The translations under genes and the position numbers were made by a program. From Arthrobacter globiformis (GTDB lineage: Bacteria > Actinomycetota > Actinomycetes > Actinomycetales > Micrococcaceae): a DNA stretch of 50,592 nt. The stretch lies in NCBI RefSeq assembly GCF_003261175.1, contig NZ_QLNP01000072.1, positions 1 through 50,592 on the forward strand, in the 5' to 3' direction. The notes below the pieces were generated by a model. That model made no database searches and was not told where the DNA came from. It saw only the letters and a list, made by a program, of their open reading frames with translations. This document shows, piece by piece, positions 26,694-35,976 of the stretch (the stretch's first letter is position 1; each line of letters starts with the position of its first letter).

Positions 26694-27497
26694 GTGGAAG
26701 ATCCGACAACGATTGCACTGAACCTGACATTTTTGGGCACCCTGGGCGTTGCCTTCCTCATGTTCATCGGACTGTGCATCAGTGTCATGCTCACACTGGT
26801 GATTGCAGGGCTGGGACGCCTTGTCGCGCTGATCGTGATGGCGCTGTTCGGCCGCCTCCCCAAGAACGAGACCATAGAGATCGTGCGGCTCGCCGCGGAC
26901 GGCCGCCCGCTGCCCGCCAGGGCGGAACCGGAGCCGGCAAAAGCCAACGCGAAAAAGTCCCCCAAGGCCCCCCGCCCGGTCCGCGAACCCCGCGCACCGA
27001 TCGACTGGAAGAAGCTCCGGACCCGCACCGGCCTCCAGGAGGCGCTCCGCAGCGCCGTCGTCCACCACCCTCTGGTGACCGCAGCCCGGCCGGTACCGCC
27101 GGTCCTCTCCAAAGGCTGGGCCGACGCCGTGGCTGCCGCCGACGCCCGCGCGGTGGCGCGCGCCCGGGCCGCCGCGCCGGATATAAAGCTCACGGTGCGG
27201 GACCTGCCGCCGCCCGACGTGGCCGCGGCCAGCGTGACGGAGGTGGCGCCGCTCGTGGAATCAGCCCTGCGACACGATGCCGTTCCGGCCGAACCCTCCG
27301 GAACGGGCGCGTCCGGAATGGGCGCGACCAACACGGGCGCCTCCAGCAAGGGTGAAACGGTCCGGTCCGCCTTGGCGCTGTCGGCCCAGCCGCCGCAGCC
27401 TGCGCGGAAACCGTCGGTTGCCGGGCATGTCACCGTCCTGGACACCGGCTCCATGACGTCGCTCGCGCAGCACCCGGACGCCCGGGCCCGCGCCTGA
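26694..27497 (+). CDS. Single-pass membrane protein of unknown function
   Basis: A 267-residue protein starting GTG with a strong AAGGAGG site. Residues 8-60 are hydrophobic (one long or two short membrane segments); the remaining 200 residues are polar, Ala/Arg/Pro-rich and probably disordered in the cytoplasm. The N-terminus is similar to the small protein at 22349. No function can be inferred from neighbours. Confidence 0.75.
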   Translation: MEDPTTIALNLTFLGTLGVAFLMFIGLCISVMLTLVIAGLGRLVALIVMALFGRLPKNETIEIVRLAADGRPLPARAEPEPAKANAKKSPKAPRPVREPRAPIDWKKLRTRTGLQEALRSAVVHHPLVTAARPVPPVLSKGWADAVAAADARAVARARAAAPDIKLTVRDLPPPDVAAASVTEVAPLVESALRHDAVPAEPSGTGASGMGATNTGASSKGETVRSALALSAQPPQPARKPSVAGHVTVLDTGSMTSLAQHPDARARA

Positions 27498-27609
27498 CCG
27501 CGCTGGTTCTCCATGCCGTCAGGCGCCTGGCGCCCTCCGTTCGGCGGTGAGTGCCGGCTGCGAGATAAGCCGCCGGCATCCCTTATCCTGAGCAACCATC
27601 TCCGCTAGC

Positions 27610-28623
27610 GTGAAACCCATGGAATTCAGATACCTCGGAAACAGCGGCTTCAAGATTTCGGAAATCACGTTCGGCAACTGGCTCACGCATGGCTCCCAGG
27701 TGGAGAACGACGTCGCCACGCAGTGCGTGCGGGCGGCGCTGGACGCCGGCATCAGCAGCTTCGACACGGCTGATGTGTACGCCAACACCGCCGCGGAAAC
27801 CGTTCTGGGCGAAGCGCTCAAGGGTGAACGCCGGCAGTCCCTAGAGATCTTCACGAAGGTGTTCGGCCCCACCGGCCCCAAGGGAAAGAACGACCTCGGC
27901 CTGTCCCGCAAGCACATCATGGAATCCATCGACGGGTCCCTTAGCAGGCTGCAGACAGACTATGTGGACCTGTACCAGGCGCACCGCTACGACTTTGAAA
28001 CGCCGCTCGAGGAGACGATGCAGGCCTTCGCGGACATCGTCCGGCAGGGAAAGGCCCTGTACATCGGCGTCAGCGAGTGGACCGCTGAACAGCTTCGCAA
28101 CGGCCACGCCCTGGCCCAGGAACTCGGCTTCCAGCTGATCTCCAACCAGCCGCAGTACTCCATGCTGTGGCGGGTCATCGAGGAGGAAGTGGTTCCGGCG
28201 TCGGAGGAGCTGGGCGTCTCCCAGATCGTCTGGTCACCCATGGCGCAGGGCGTGCTGAGTGGCAAGTACATGCCCGGCCAACCGCTGCCGGAGGGCAGCC
28301 GTGCCACCGACGACAAGGGCGGTGCCAAGATGATCGAGCGCTGGATGCGGGATGACGTCCTGGCGGCCGTGCAGGAGTTGCGGCCGGTCGCCGAGGAAAC
28401 CGGGCTGACCATGCCCCAGCTGGCGGTGGCCTGGGTGCTGCAGAACCCGAACGTGGCCTCGGCCATCATCGGCGCCTCCCGGCCCGAACAGGTCGCCGAC
28501 AGCGCCGCTGCCGCCGGAGTGCGCCTTGAACCGGACGTCCTGAAGAAGATCGACGCTGCCGTCGGCTCCCTCGCCGAGCGGGACCCGGCTAAGACAAAGT
28601 CCCCTGCAACCCGCGAGGCCTAG
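27610..28623 (+). CDS. Aldo/keto reductase, Kv-beta-like
   Basis: A 337-residue NADPH-dependent oxidoreductase. The catalytic tetrad is visible: Asp and Tyr in FDTADVYAN, Lys in IFTKVFG and His in DLYQAHRYD. The C-terminal IIGASRPEQV is the usual NADP-binding loop. It resembles the YghZ/Kv-beta subgroup. The ATG is chosen for the MEFRYLGNSGFKIS-like family start; an ATG at 27619 would remove the first three residues. The reductase gene at 28632 follows after 8 bases and is likely cotranscribed. Confidence 0.92.
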   Translation: MKPMEFRYLGNSGFKISEITFGNWLTHGSQVENDVATQCVRAALDAGISSFDTADVYANTAAETVLGEALKGERRQSLEIFTKVFGPTGPKGKNDLGLSRKHIMESIDGSLSRLQTDYVDLYQAHRYDFETPLEETMQAFADIVRQGKALYIGVSEWTAEQLRNGHALAQELGFQLISNQPQYSMLWRVIEEEVVPASEELGVSQIVWSPMAQGVLSGKYMPGQPLPEGSRATDDKGGAKMIERWMRDDVLAAVQELRPVAEETGLTMPQLAVAWVLQNPNVASAIIGASRPEQVADSAAAAGVRLEPDVLKKIDAAVGSLAERDPAKTKSPATREA

Positions 28624-28631
28624 GAGCGCCA

Positions 28632-29483
28632 ATGACTGATCTTCCAGACCTCGCCGTCACCGGCGCCACGGGGGTCCTGGGCGGCATGGTGGCCCGGCAG
28701 CTGTCCGACGCCGGGTTTTCCCAGCGCCTGCTGGTGCGCGACCCCCGGCGGGCGCCCGACCTGGAGGACGCCCCGGCCGTGGCGGTCAGTTACGGGGACC
28801 CCGTAATGTCGCGGCCGGCCCTGGAGGGGGTCAAGGTCCTGTTCATGGTGTCGGCGGCGGAGGCGGAGGACCGGTTGCAGCAGCATTACGCGTTCGTGGA
28901 CGCCGCCGCGGAGGCCGGCGTGCAGCACATTGTGTACACGTCCTTCTTCGGGGCCGCGCCGGACTGCACCTTCACGCTGGGCCGCGACCACTACGCCACC
29001 GAGGAGCGGATCAGGGCGTCCGGTATGCGGTTCACTTTCCTGCGGGACAACTTCTACCTGGACTTCCTGCCCATGCTGGCCGGGGAGGACGGCGTCATCC
29101 GGGGCCCGGCGGGCGACGGCGTGATGGCCGCCGTCGCCCGGGAGGACATTGCCCGGTCTGCGGTGGCGGTACTTCGCGACCCGACGGTCCACGCCGGGGC
29201 AACCTACGACCTGACGGGCCCGGAGGACATCTCGCTGGCGCACGCCGCCGAAGTGCTTTCGCGTGCCACGGGCAGGACCGTCACGTACCACCACGAAACC
29301 GTGGAGGAGGCATTCGCCTCCCGTGCCTCCTACGGCGCCCCCGCGTGGCAGGTCGAGGCCTGGGTCAGCACCTACACGGCGATCGCCGCCGGCGAGCTGG
29401 CCGGGGCGACGTTGGACGTGCACGGCCTCACCGGCCGGGACCCGATGGCACTCGAGGAACTGGTGAAGCTGCCGCAGCTGTAG
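28632..29483 (+). CDS. NmrA-like NAD(P)-binding oxidoreductase
   Basis: A 283-residue atypical SDR. The nucleotide motif TGATGVLGGMVARQL lies at the N-terminus; HIVYTSFFGAAPDCTF and the later FLRDNFYLDFLP are typical of the QorB/NmrA group, which reduces quinones or senses NADP. Situated 8 bases after the aldo/keto reductase gene, so the two probably form an operon for reduction of carbonyl or quinone compounds. Confidence 0.88.
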   Translation: MTDLPDLAVTGATGVLGGMVARQLSDAGFSQRLLVRDPRRAPDLEDAPAVAVSYGDPVMSRPALEGVKVLFMVSAAEAEDRLQQHYAFVDAAAEAGVQHIVYTSFFGAAPDCTFTLGRDHYATEERIRASGMRFTFLRDNFYLDFLPMLAGEDGVIRGPAGDGVMAAVAREDIARSAVAVLRDPTVHAGATYDLTGPEDISLAHAAEVLSRATGRTVTYHHETVEEAFASRASYGAPAWQVEAWVSTYTAIAAGELAGATLDVHGLTGRDPMALEELVKLPQL

Positions 29484-29504
29484 GGGCCCGGCTGTTGACG
29501 GTCA

Positions 29505-29521
29505 TTTACGCGCGGCGTAAA
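29505..29521. promoter_or_regulatory. Palindromic operator candidate
   Basis: TTTACGCGCGGCGTAAA is a perfect 7-bp inverted repeat with a 3-base centre, following a TTGACG (29495-29500). It lies between the NmrA-like gene and the molybdenum enzyme gene at 29602, where it could control the latter. No regulator gene adjoins it. Confidence 0.4.
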
Positions 29522-29601
29522 CCTGTGAGGAGGAGCACGCCTATTCGCGGCTGCACCCCGCAGCCCCGAGAAACCGCAGCACCGAGCAGAATCGCAAGGC
29601 C

Positions 29602-30726
29602 ATGTCCAAGCTGATCTACCGACGCCGACCGTCCGCCAGCCCCGCAGCACATTCCGGTGTAACAGCACACTCCGGTGAACCCACGCATGGCCCGCTCACC
29701 AGCGAAGAGCTGCAGCTCGCCGTGCGGAATCACTCCATGCCGCTTGAGGCCCTGCGAGAGGACGTGACTCCGCCCGGGCTGCATTACGTGCTGACGCACT
29801 TCGACATTCCCCAGATCAGCGGCGCGTGGCACCTGCGGATCGGCGGCGCCGTGGAGCGGGCAATGGAACTGAGCCTTGCGGCGCTGAAGCGGGATCCGGC
29901 CATCAGCGTCCAGGTGACCCTGGAATGCGCCGGCAACGGGCGTTCGCTGCTGAGGCCGCGGCCGCTCAGCCAACCCTGGACGCTGGAGGGCGTGGGAACG
30001 GCCGTGTGGACCGGTGTTCCGCTCGCATACCTGCTGGCCCAGGCCGGCGTCGAGCCCGAAGCCGTCGAGGTGGTTTTCACCGGCATGGATGCCGGAATCC
30101 AGGGCGGCGTCCGGCAGCAGTACGCCCGAAGCCTGCCGATTACGGAAGCCTCGCGGGCCGACGTCGTCCTTGCCTACAAGATGAACGGCACCGAACTGCC
30201 GCCCCAGCACGGCTACCCGCTACGGCTTGTCGTTCCGGGCTGGTATGGCATGGCCAGCGTCAAGTGGCTGCAGTCCATCCAGGTGGTCACGACGCCGTTC
30301 ACCGGCTTCCAGCAGTCGGTCGCCTACCGCTACCAGCACAACGCGGACGACGCCGGCACGCCGGTTTCGCGGATCAGGGTGCGGTCCCTGATGGTTCCGC
30401 CGGGCATTCCTGACTTCTACACCCGCCGCAGGTACCTCCCCCGCGGGCCCGTCATGCTCCAGGGCAGGGCGTGGTCCGGTGAGGGCGCCGTAACGAAAGT
30501 GGAGGTCGGCATCGACGGCAAGTGGGTTCCGGCGCAGCTGGACAAGCCTGCCGGCGCCTTTGCCTGGCGCGGCTGGAGCCTGCCATGGGTGGCCGACCCA
30601 GGCCACCACGAACTGTCGTGCCGGGCCACCGACGCGACCGGCTCTACCCAGCCGCTGGAGCAGCACTGGAATTACCAGGGCATGGGCAACAATACGGTGC
30701 AGCGGGTGCGGGTCATCGTCGAATAG
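29602..30726 (+). CDS. Sulfite-oxidase-family molybdopterin enzyme
   Basis: A 374-residue protein with the molybdopterin-binding domain of sulfite oxidases (about residues 45-250) and the C-terminal Mo-co dimerisation domain (about 255-374). The molybdenum-ligand cysteine lies in LECAGNGRSLL, and HGYPLRLVVPGWYGMASVKWL is characteristic. No heme domain and no clear export signal, so it may be cytoplasmic. The real substrate is not predictable; sulfite is only one option for this family. Confidence 0.9.
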   Translation: MSKLIYRRRPSASPAAHSGVTAHSGEPTHGPLTSEELQLAVRNHSMPLEALREDVTPPGLHYVLTHFDIPQISGAWHLRIGGAVERAMELSLAALKRDPAISVQVTLECAGNGRSLLRPRPLSQPWTLEGVGTAVWTGVPLAYLLAQAGVEPEAVEVVFTGMDAGIQGGVRQQYARSLPITEASRADVVLAYKMNGTELPPQHGYPLRLVVPGWYGMASVKWLQSIQVVTTPFTGFQQSVAYRYQHNADDAGTPVSRIRVRSLMVPPGIPDFYTRRRYLPRGPVMLQGRAWSGEGAVTKVEVGIDGKWVPAQLDKPAGAFAWRGWSLPWVADPGHHELSCRATDATGSTQPLEQHWNYQGMGNNTVQRVRVIVE

Positions 30727-30756
30727 CCTGCTGAGCTGGCCTTGGCCGGCGTCCTC

Positions 30757-31530
30757 TTAGTGCATGTGGCTTCCGCCGTTGATGTCGATGGTGGTGCCGG
30801 TCAGGTATGCGGAGTCGTCGGAGGACAGGAAGGTGATGACTGCTGCGACTTCCTCGGTGGTGGCGTTGCGGCCCAGCGGGATGCCGGCGTTGATGGCGGC
30901 TTCCTGCTCCTCGGTGCTGCCGACGCGGATGTTGGTGTCCACGGCGCCCGGGGTGATGGCGTTGATGGTCACACCGGAGTCACCGAGCTCCCGGGCGAGG
31001 GCCTTGGTGAAGCCGAGGATGGCGGCCTTGGCAGCGGAGTAGGGGACCTTGCCGAAGACGCCGCCGCCGCGCTGCGCGGAAACGGAGGACATGTTGACGA
31101 TCCGGCCCCAGCCGTTGTCGATCATGTCCGGCAGGAAGGCCTTCGTGACGAGGTAGGTGCCGGTGGAGTTCACGGCCATGACCTTGTTCCAGAGGTCAAG
31201 GGTGGTTTCCAGGAAGGGTACCGGCGAGGTGATGCCGGCGATGTTGGCCAAGGCCCCGACGGCGGGAAGTGCGCCGTTCTTGACCTCGGCTGAAACTGCG
31301 TTGTAGGCGGCGTTGACGGAGTCCTCGTTGGCGACGTCGATCTCGTAACCGAACGCCGGAACGTTGAATTCGTTGCCGATTTCGGTGGCGACCTTCGCGG
31401 ACTTCTCGCCGTCGAGGTCCAGGATCACCACGCCCCAGCCCTGGCTGGCGTAGCGGCGGGCCGTGGTGATGCCGATGCCCCTTTCCGAGGTGGCTCCGGT
31501 GAGGACTGCGGTGCGCTGAATGGCGGTCAT
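30757..31530 (-). CDS. Short-chain dehydrogenase/reductase
   Basis: A 257-residue classical SDR with the nucleotide motif TGATSERGIG, ANIAG (NNAG equivalent), catalytic Ser in VNMSSVS and YSAAK. It is 27 bases downstream of the TIM-barrel gene and cotranscribed with it. In the context of a transporter and a two-part transketolase it probably oxidises an imported polyol or sugar acid. The specificity cannot be read from the sequence. Confidence 0.92.
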   Translation of the reverse strand: MTAIQRTAVLTGATSERGIGITTARRYASQGWGVVILDLDGEKSAKVATEIGNEFNVPAFGYEIDVANEDSVNAAYNAVSAEVKNGALPAVGALANIAGITSPVPFLETTLDLWNKVMAVNSTGTYLVTKAFLPDMIDNGWGRIVNMSSVSAQRGGGVFGKVPYSAAKAAILGFTKALARELGDSGVTINAITPGAVDTNIRVGSTEEQEAAINAGIPLGRNATTEEVAAVITFLSSDDSAYLTGTTIDINGGSHMH

Positions 31531-31557
31531 GATGCTCCTTGGTTTTTGTGGGGTTGA

Positions 31558-32388
31558 TCAGATGAGGTCGGTGATGAAGCTGGCTGCCTTGGCGGCAGCC
31601 GCCGGGCGTTCGTCGTGGGTGATGTCCCGGGTTTCGAGTTCCAGGCTGAAGTGCCCGGTGTAGCCCTGCTCGGCCAGGCCCCGCAGCCCGGCGGCGAAAT
31701 CGGCCTGGCCGTTGCCGATGCTGAGGTTGATGTTCCCGGGCACGGCATCGCGCAGGTGCACGTGGGCTATCCGGCCCTCGTGCCTTGCCAGGTACTCCAG
31801 CGGGTCCTCGCCGGCGGCGACGATGTGGCTGAAGTCCATGACAATACCGACGCCGGAGCCCGCCAGCCGCTGCGCCAGACGTTCGGCGCGTTCCAGGTTC
31901 CAGCAGAACCGCAGGAAGTGCAGCGATTCGGTCCAGAGTTCTACGCCGAATTCAGCTGCACGACGCTGGGCTTTAATGAGTTGAGCCGCGACGGTGTCCA
32001 GGTCCTCTTCGAGGCTCTTCACCGGCTCGTGGCTGAGCGCACCGCAGGGCAGGACCAGCGCCTTGGCTCCGGTTTTCGCCGTGAGGGTGAGCAGGGCATG
32101 GAGGTGCCTGTCCCGCTCAGCCTGCCGGCCCGCGTCGAGCACTGCATTGAGGTCCCCGATATCCCCGTTCACGGAACGCACCCGCAGTCCCGATGCGGCA
32201 ACGTCACCGGCCACCGCTGAAACGGCGTCGGCGTCGGCGTCGAGCTCATACGGAACGTGATCGCAAACGCCGGGAAGGGCGCCCAAGTCGATCTCGCCGA
32301 AACCCAGCCCGGCGATGGTTCGCAGGGCTGTCGGCAGGTCCTGCTGGCGGAAGCTGATGGATGAGCACCCGAGTCGGGAATGGAACAT
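31558..32388 (-). CDS. Sugar phosphate isomerase/epimerase-like TIM barrel
   Basis: A 276-residue AP-endonuclease-2-type TIM barrel. Candidate metal ligands are the Glu of LWTESLHF, Asp and His of GIVMDFSHI, His of IAHVHLRD and Glu of SLELET. Family members isomerise or epimerise sugars and inositol derivatives. First gene of a leftward two-gene operon with the SDR; its promoter region contains two perfect GACTGTNNACAGTC sites shared with the divergent transporter gene. Confidence 0.9.
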   Translation of the reverse strand: MFHSRLGCSSISFRQQDLPTALRTIAGLGFGEIDLGALPGVCDHVPYELDADADAVSAVAGDVAASGLRVRSVNGDIGDLNAVLDAGRQAERDRHLHALLTLTAKTGAKALVLPCGALSHEPVKSLEEDLDTVAAQLIKAQRRAAEFGVELWTESLHFLRFCWNLERAERLAQRLAGSGVGIVMDFSHIVAAGEDPLEYLARHEGRIAHVHLRDAVPGNINLSIGNGQADFAAGLRGLAEQGYTGHFSLELETRDITHDERPAAAAKAASFITDLI

Positions 32389-32450
32389 CGTTGTTGATCC
32401 TCTAGTCGTGCCCGGCAGGCGGTAGTGATGGACACCACATTAGCGCTGGC

Positions 32451-32464
32451 GACTGTCAACAGTC
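32451..32464. promoter_or_regulatory. GntR-type operator 1 (GACTGTCAACAGTC)
   Basis: A perfect 6-bp inverted repeat around CA, in the divergent promoter region between the isomerase and transporter genes. The same motif recurs at 32478 and 35977, so it is the probable binding site of the FCD-domain regulator encoded at 36015. Confidence 0.7.
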
Positions 32465-32477
32465 AACTCCTGACGGT

Positions 32478-32491
32478 GACTGTTGACAGTC
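32478..32491. promoter_or_regulatory. GntR-type operator 2 (GACTGTTGACAGTC)
   Basis: A second perfect copy, 27 bases centre-to-centre from operator 1. A weaker relative with an intact ACAGTC half lies at 32520-32533, closer to the transporter start. Confidence 0.7.
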
Positions 32492-32578
32492 AGCATGACG
32501 TCGGTCACACTGGAACACATCTTGTTAACAGTCGACAGCGCTGGAGCTTCTTCAGCCGCTCTTCGAAAGGGAACCACC

Positions 32579-33916
32579 ATGAGCAACGAAGCTCTGAACA
32601 TGCGGGGGCCGGTCCACGGCACCAAGGACGCCCGTCGGGTCGCCATCGGCTCGGGCGTCGGCGCTGTGATCGAGACGTACGACTTCATTGGATTCGGTAC
32701 TGCGGCCGCCCTCTACTTCGGAACTGCGTTCTTCCCCACCGGCGACCCGGTCACCGGAACGCTGGCCGCCTTCGCCACCCTCGGCGTCGGCTTCGCAGCC
32801 CGCCCGCTGGGCGGCATCATCGGCGGCCACCTGGGCGACAAGGTGGGCCGCAAGCCCGTCCTGGTCACGTCCCTGATCCTTATGGGCATCGCCACCTTCT
32901 TCATCGGCCTGCTGCCCACGTACAGCCAGGTGGGCCTGCTGGCTCCGGCGCTGCTGGTGTTCGTCCGCATCGTCCAGGGCCTGGCCTTCGGTGCGGAATG
33001 GGGCGGAGCCATCCTGATGAGCTACGAGCACGCGCCGTGGAAGTCCAAGGGCAAGTACACCGGCATCGTCCAGGCCGGCTTCCCGGTGGGCCTCCTGCTG
33101 GCCAACCTGGTGTTCCTGGTCAGCGTGAATCTCGGCGGCGAGCTCGCCTGGCGCATCCCCTTCCTTGCCAGCATTGTGCTGGTGGTGGTCGGCCTGATCA
33201 TCCGCTCCAAGGTCCCCGAGTCCCCCGTCTTCGACGAGGTCAAGGGCCACGGTGAGATCGTCAAGTCCCCCATCGTAGAGGTGATCAAGACCGACTGGCG
33301 CAACATCGTGAAGGGCATCGGCCTCCGTATAGCCGAGACCGCCGGCTACGCCGTGTCCATCACCTACATGATTTCCTACCTCAACAGCCAGCACCTGGCC
33401 GACAAGACCCAGACCCTGGTGGCCCTGTGCATTGCGTCCGCCATCGGTATCTTCGCCACCCAGGCCTGGGCCCGCTTGACCGACAGGATCGGCCGCCGCC
33501 CCCTCTACATCTGGTCCACCGCGTTCGCCGCATTGTTCGCCATTCCGATGTTCCTGCTGGTCAACACCGGCCTGTTCGTCTTCATCATCGCCACGATCGT
33601 GATCTCCTACGCGGTCTGCCAGAACTCGCTCGCCGGAGCCCAGGGCGCGTGGTTCCCCGAGCTCTTCCAGGCCAAGACCCGCGCCTCGGGTGCCTCCCTG
33701 GCTTACCAGATCTCGGCTATGGTCTCGGGCTTCACGCCGTTCATCACCACCCTGCTGTTCGTCAGCTTCGGCTGGATGGGCCCGGCCCTGCTGTTCGGTC
33801 TGTACGCCGTGATCGGCCTCTGGGCAGCCTTCACCACCCGGGAAACCTGGGGCAAGAGGGAGCGCCAGCTGGCTGATGAAATCACCAAAAGCACCCCCCA
33901 GTCGGTGAACGCGTGA
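32579..33916 (+). CDS. MFS transporter, metabolite:H+ symporter (MHS) family
   Basis: A 445-residue, 12-segment importer related to the shikimate and alpha-ketoglutarate permeases. The family signatures GVGAVIETYDFIGFG, GHLGDKVGRKP and QGLAFGAEWGGA are present. The ATG at 32579 follows a GAAAGGG site and gives the family N-terminus; an in-frame start at 32483 would lie within the operator region. First gene of the rightward operon with the two transketolase subunits, so it probably imports the substrate of this pathway. Confidence 0.93.
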   Translation: MSNEALNMRGPVHGTKDARRVAIGSGVGAVIETYDFIGFGTAAALYFGTAFFPTGDPVTGTLAAFATLGVGFAARPLGGIIGGHLGDKVGRKPVLVTSLILMGIATFFIGLLPTYSQVGLLAPALLVFVRIVQGLAFGAEWGGAILMSYEHAPWKSKGKYTGIVQAGFPVGLLLANLVFLVSVNLGGELAWRIPFLASIVLVVVGLIIRSKVPESPVFDEVKGHGEIVKSPIVEVIKTDWRNIVKGIGLRIAETAGYAVSITYMISYLNSQHLADKTQTLVALCIASAIGIFATQAWARLTDRIGRRPLYIWSTAFAALFAIPMFLLVNTGLFVFIIATIVISYAVCQNSLAGAQGAWFPELFQAKTRASGASLAYQISAMVSGFTPFITTLLFVSFGWMGPALLFGLYAVIGLWAAFTTRETWGKRERQLADEITKSTPQSVNA

Positions 33917-33999
33917 TGACCACCATCAATGAAGCCAACCCGCAGGAACTGCACACCACTACACTCCCCACCGCCACAACACTGTCCAAGAAGGAACGA

Positions 34000-34866
34000 A
34001 TGACCCAGGAAACTGCCGCAGAACGACTCGAACGGGTCAGCGCCGCCGCCTACCGCATCCGGCACCACGCCCTGAACATGGGCGAGGTCCAGGGCCAGGG
34101 CTACGTGGGCCAGGCGCTGGGAGCCGCGGACATGCTCGCCGTCGTGTATGCCGACCAGCTCCGGTTCCGTGCCGAAGATCCGCACTGGGAACAGCGTGAC
34201 CGGTTCCTGCTCTCCACCGGGCACTACGCCATCGGACACTATGCAGCTTTGGCCGAGGCGGGCATCGTCCCCGTCGAGGAGCTCGAGACCTACGGCTCAG
34301 ACGACTCCCGGCTCCCCATGTCGGGCATGTCCACCTACACCCCCGGCATGGAAATCTCCGGCGGTTCCCTGGGCCACGGACTGACCATCGCCGTCGGCAT
34401 GGCCCTGGGCCTGCGCTACCAGGGCTCCGACGCGAGGATCTACAACTTCCTCTCGGACGGCGAACTCGACGAGGGCTCCACCTGGGAGGCCGCCATGGGC
34501 GCGCACCACCACCAGCTGGGCAACCTCACCGCCATGGTGGACATCAACGCCCTGCAGGCCGACGGCAAGACCGATACCGTGCTCCGCACCGAACCCATTA
34601 CCGAAAAATGGGAAGCCGCCGGCTGGTATACCCAGCGGGTGGACGGAAACGACGTCGCCGCGCTGCTCACCGCTTTCGACAATGCTGCAGAGCAGTCCGC
34701 CACCAGCGGACGCCCCTCGGTGATCCTCTGCGACACCAAAGTGGGCCGAGGTGTAACGCTGCTGGAGGAACGGGAAAAGGCGCACTTCATGCGCATTGAA
34801 GAACACGAATGGCAGCTCTGCCGCGAGCAGCTGACCGCAGGATACGAAGGAAAGGCTTCAGCATGA
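34000..34866 (+). CDS. Transketolase, N-terminal subunit
   Basis: A 288-residue TPP-binding subunit. FLSDGELDEGSTWEAAM...N carries the TPP/Mg motif, and HYAIGHYAALAEAG, PGMEISGGSLGHGL are typical of split transketolases. ATG 34000 follows AAGGAAC; earlier starts at 33913 (GTG) or 33916 (ATG) would couple it to the transporter stop and add 28-29 residues, and cannot be excluded. The stop overlaps the C-subunit start as ATGA. The two subunits together would transfer a two-carbon ketol group; acceptor and donor are unknown. Confidence 0.9.
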   Translation: MTQETAAERLERVSAAAYRIRHHALNMGEVQGQGYVGQALGAADMLAVVYADQLRFRAEDPHWEQRDRFLLSTGHYAIGHYAALAEAGIVPVEELETYGSDDSRLPMSGMSTYTPGMEISGGSLGHGLTIAVGMALGLRYQGSDARIYNFLSDGELDEGSTWEAAMGAHHHQLGNLTAMVDINALQADGKTDTVLRTEPITEKWEAAGWYTQRVDGNDVAALLTAFDNAAEQSATSGRPSVILCDTKVGRGVTLLEEREKAHFMRIEEHEWQLCREQLTAGYEGKASA

Positions 34867-35882
34867 GCGCCACCACCGAGGCTCCCGACACTACAGCAGC
34901 CGCTAAGCCGAAGCTGAAGACCTCGGCCATGATCGCGTCCTTCGCCGATCCGGGCCAGAAAACAGCCTCCGCCCCGTTTGGCCACGCCCTGGTCAAGGCC
35001 GCGCAGGAGAACGACAGGATCGTTGGCCTCACCGCGGACCTGGGCAAGTACACGGACATGCACATCTTCGCCCAGGCTTTCCCGGAGCGGTTCTTTCAGA
35101 TGGGCATGGCCGAGCAGCTCCTCTTCGGCGCCGCGGCCGGCCTCGCCGAAACCGGCCTGGTGCCGTTCGCCTCCACCTACTCCGTGTTCGCCGCCCGCCG
35201 CGCCTACGACTTCCTCTGCCTGGACGCCGCCGAACCCAACCTGAACGTCAACATCGTGGGCGGCCTCCCCGGCCTTACCACCGGCTACGGCCCCAGCCAC
35301 CAGGCCACGGAGGACATGGCAATCTTCCGCGGCATGCCCAACCTGACCATCGTGGACCCCTGCGACTCCATCGACATCGAACAGGCCGTCCCGCAGCTCG
35401 CGGCCAGCGAAGGACCCACCTACCTGCGCCTGCTCCGCGGCAACGTGCCCACGGTCCTGGACGAGTACGACTACACCTTCGAGCTCGGCAAGGCCAAGGT
35501 CCTGCGCGGGGGCAACGACGTCGTCTTCGTCTCCAGCGGCCTCATGACCATGCGTGCCCTGCAGGCAGCCAAGGCGCTGGGGGAACACAACGTGGATGTC
35601 GCCGTCGTCCACACCCCCACCATCAAACCGTTCGACGCCGAGACCGTGCTGGCAGAAATCAACACCGACCGGCTGGCTGTCACCCTGGAGAACCACTCCG
35701 TGGTGGGCGGACTGTTCGAAACCGTCGCCTCGGCCGTCGTCAGCGCAGGCCTTGGCAAGCGCGTGGTGCCGGTGGCACTGCCCGACGAGTTCCTCGACGC
35801 CGGCGCCCTGCCCACGCTGCACGAACGCTACGGCCTGACCGTCCAGCGCATCGTGGCCAAGGTGCTCGCCGAGCTCGGCTAA
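34863..35882 (+). CDS. Transketolase, C-terminal subunit
   Basis: A 339-residue subunit with the pyrimidine-binding domain (GLTADLGKYTDMHIF, FQMGMAEQLLFGAAAG with its catalytic Glu, YGPSHQATED) and a C-terminal domain. Start is ATG 34863, coupled to the upstream subunit. Split transketolases of this size occur in specialised sugar pathways such as apulose-4-phosphate cleavage. No sugar kinase is present here, so a direct match to the known apiose route is lacking. A strong terminator follows the gene. Confidence 0.9.
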   Translation: MSATTEAPDTTAAAKPKLKTSAMIASFADPGQKTASAPFGHALVKAAQENDRIVGLTADLGKYTDMHIFAQAFPERFFQMGMAEQLLFGAAAGLAETGLVPFASTYSVFAARRAYDFLCLDAAEPNLNVNIVGGLPGLTTGYGPSHQATEDMAIFRGMPNLTIVDPCDSIDIEQAVPQLAASEGPTYLRLLRGNVPTVLDEYDYTFELGKAKVLRGGNDVVFVSSGLMTMRALQAAKALGEHNVDVAVVHTPTIKPFDAETVLAEINTDRLAVTLENHSVVGGLFETVASAVVSAGLGKRVVPVALPDEFLDAGALPTLHERYGLTVQRIVAKVLAELG

Positions 35883-35909
35883 GCCCGGCTTCGGCTAGGC
35901 CGGAGCGCA

Positions 35910-35959
35910 GCCACGGCAGGAGTGCGGGACAACACCTGGCCCCGCACTCCTGCCGTGGC
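35910..35959 (+). terminator. Terminator of the transporter-transketolase operon
   Basis: A perfect 19-bp inverted repeat (35910-35928 and 35941-35959) with a 12-base loop, followed by ATCATTGTTAA. It lies 28 bases after the transketolase C-subunit stop and separates the operon from the regulator gene. Confidence 0.85.
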
Positions 35960-35976
35960 ATCATTGTTAACACGCT

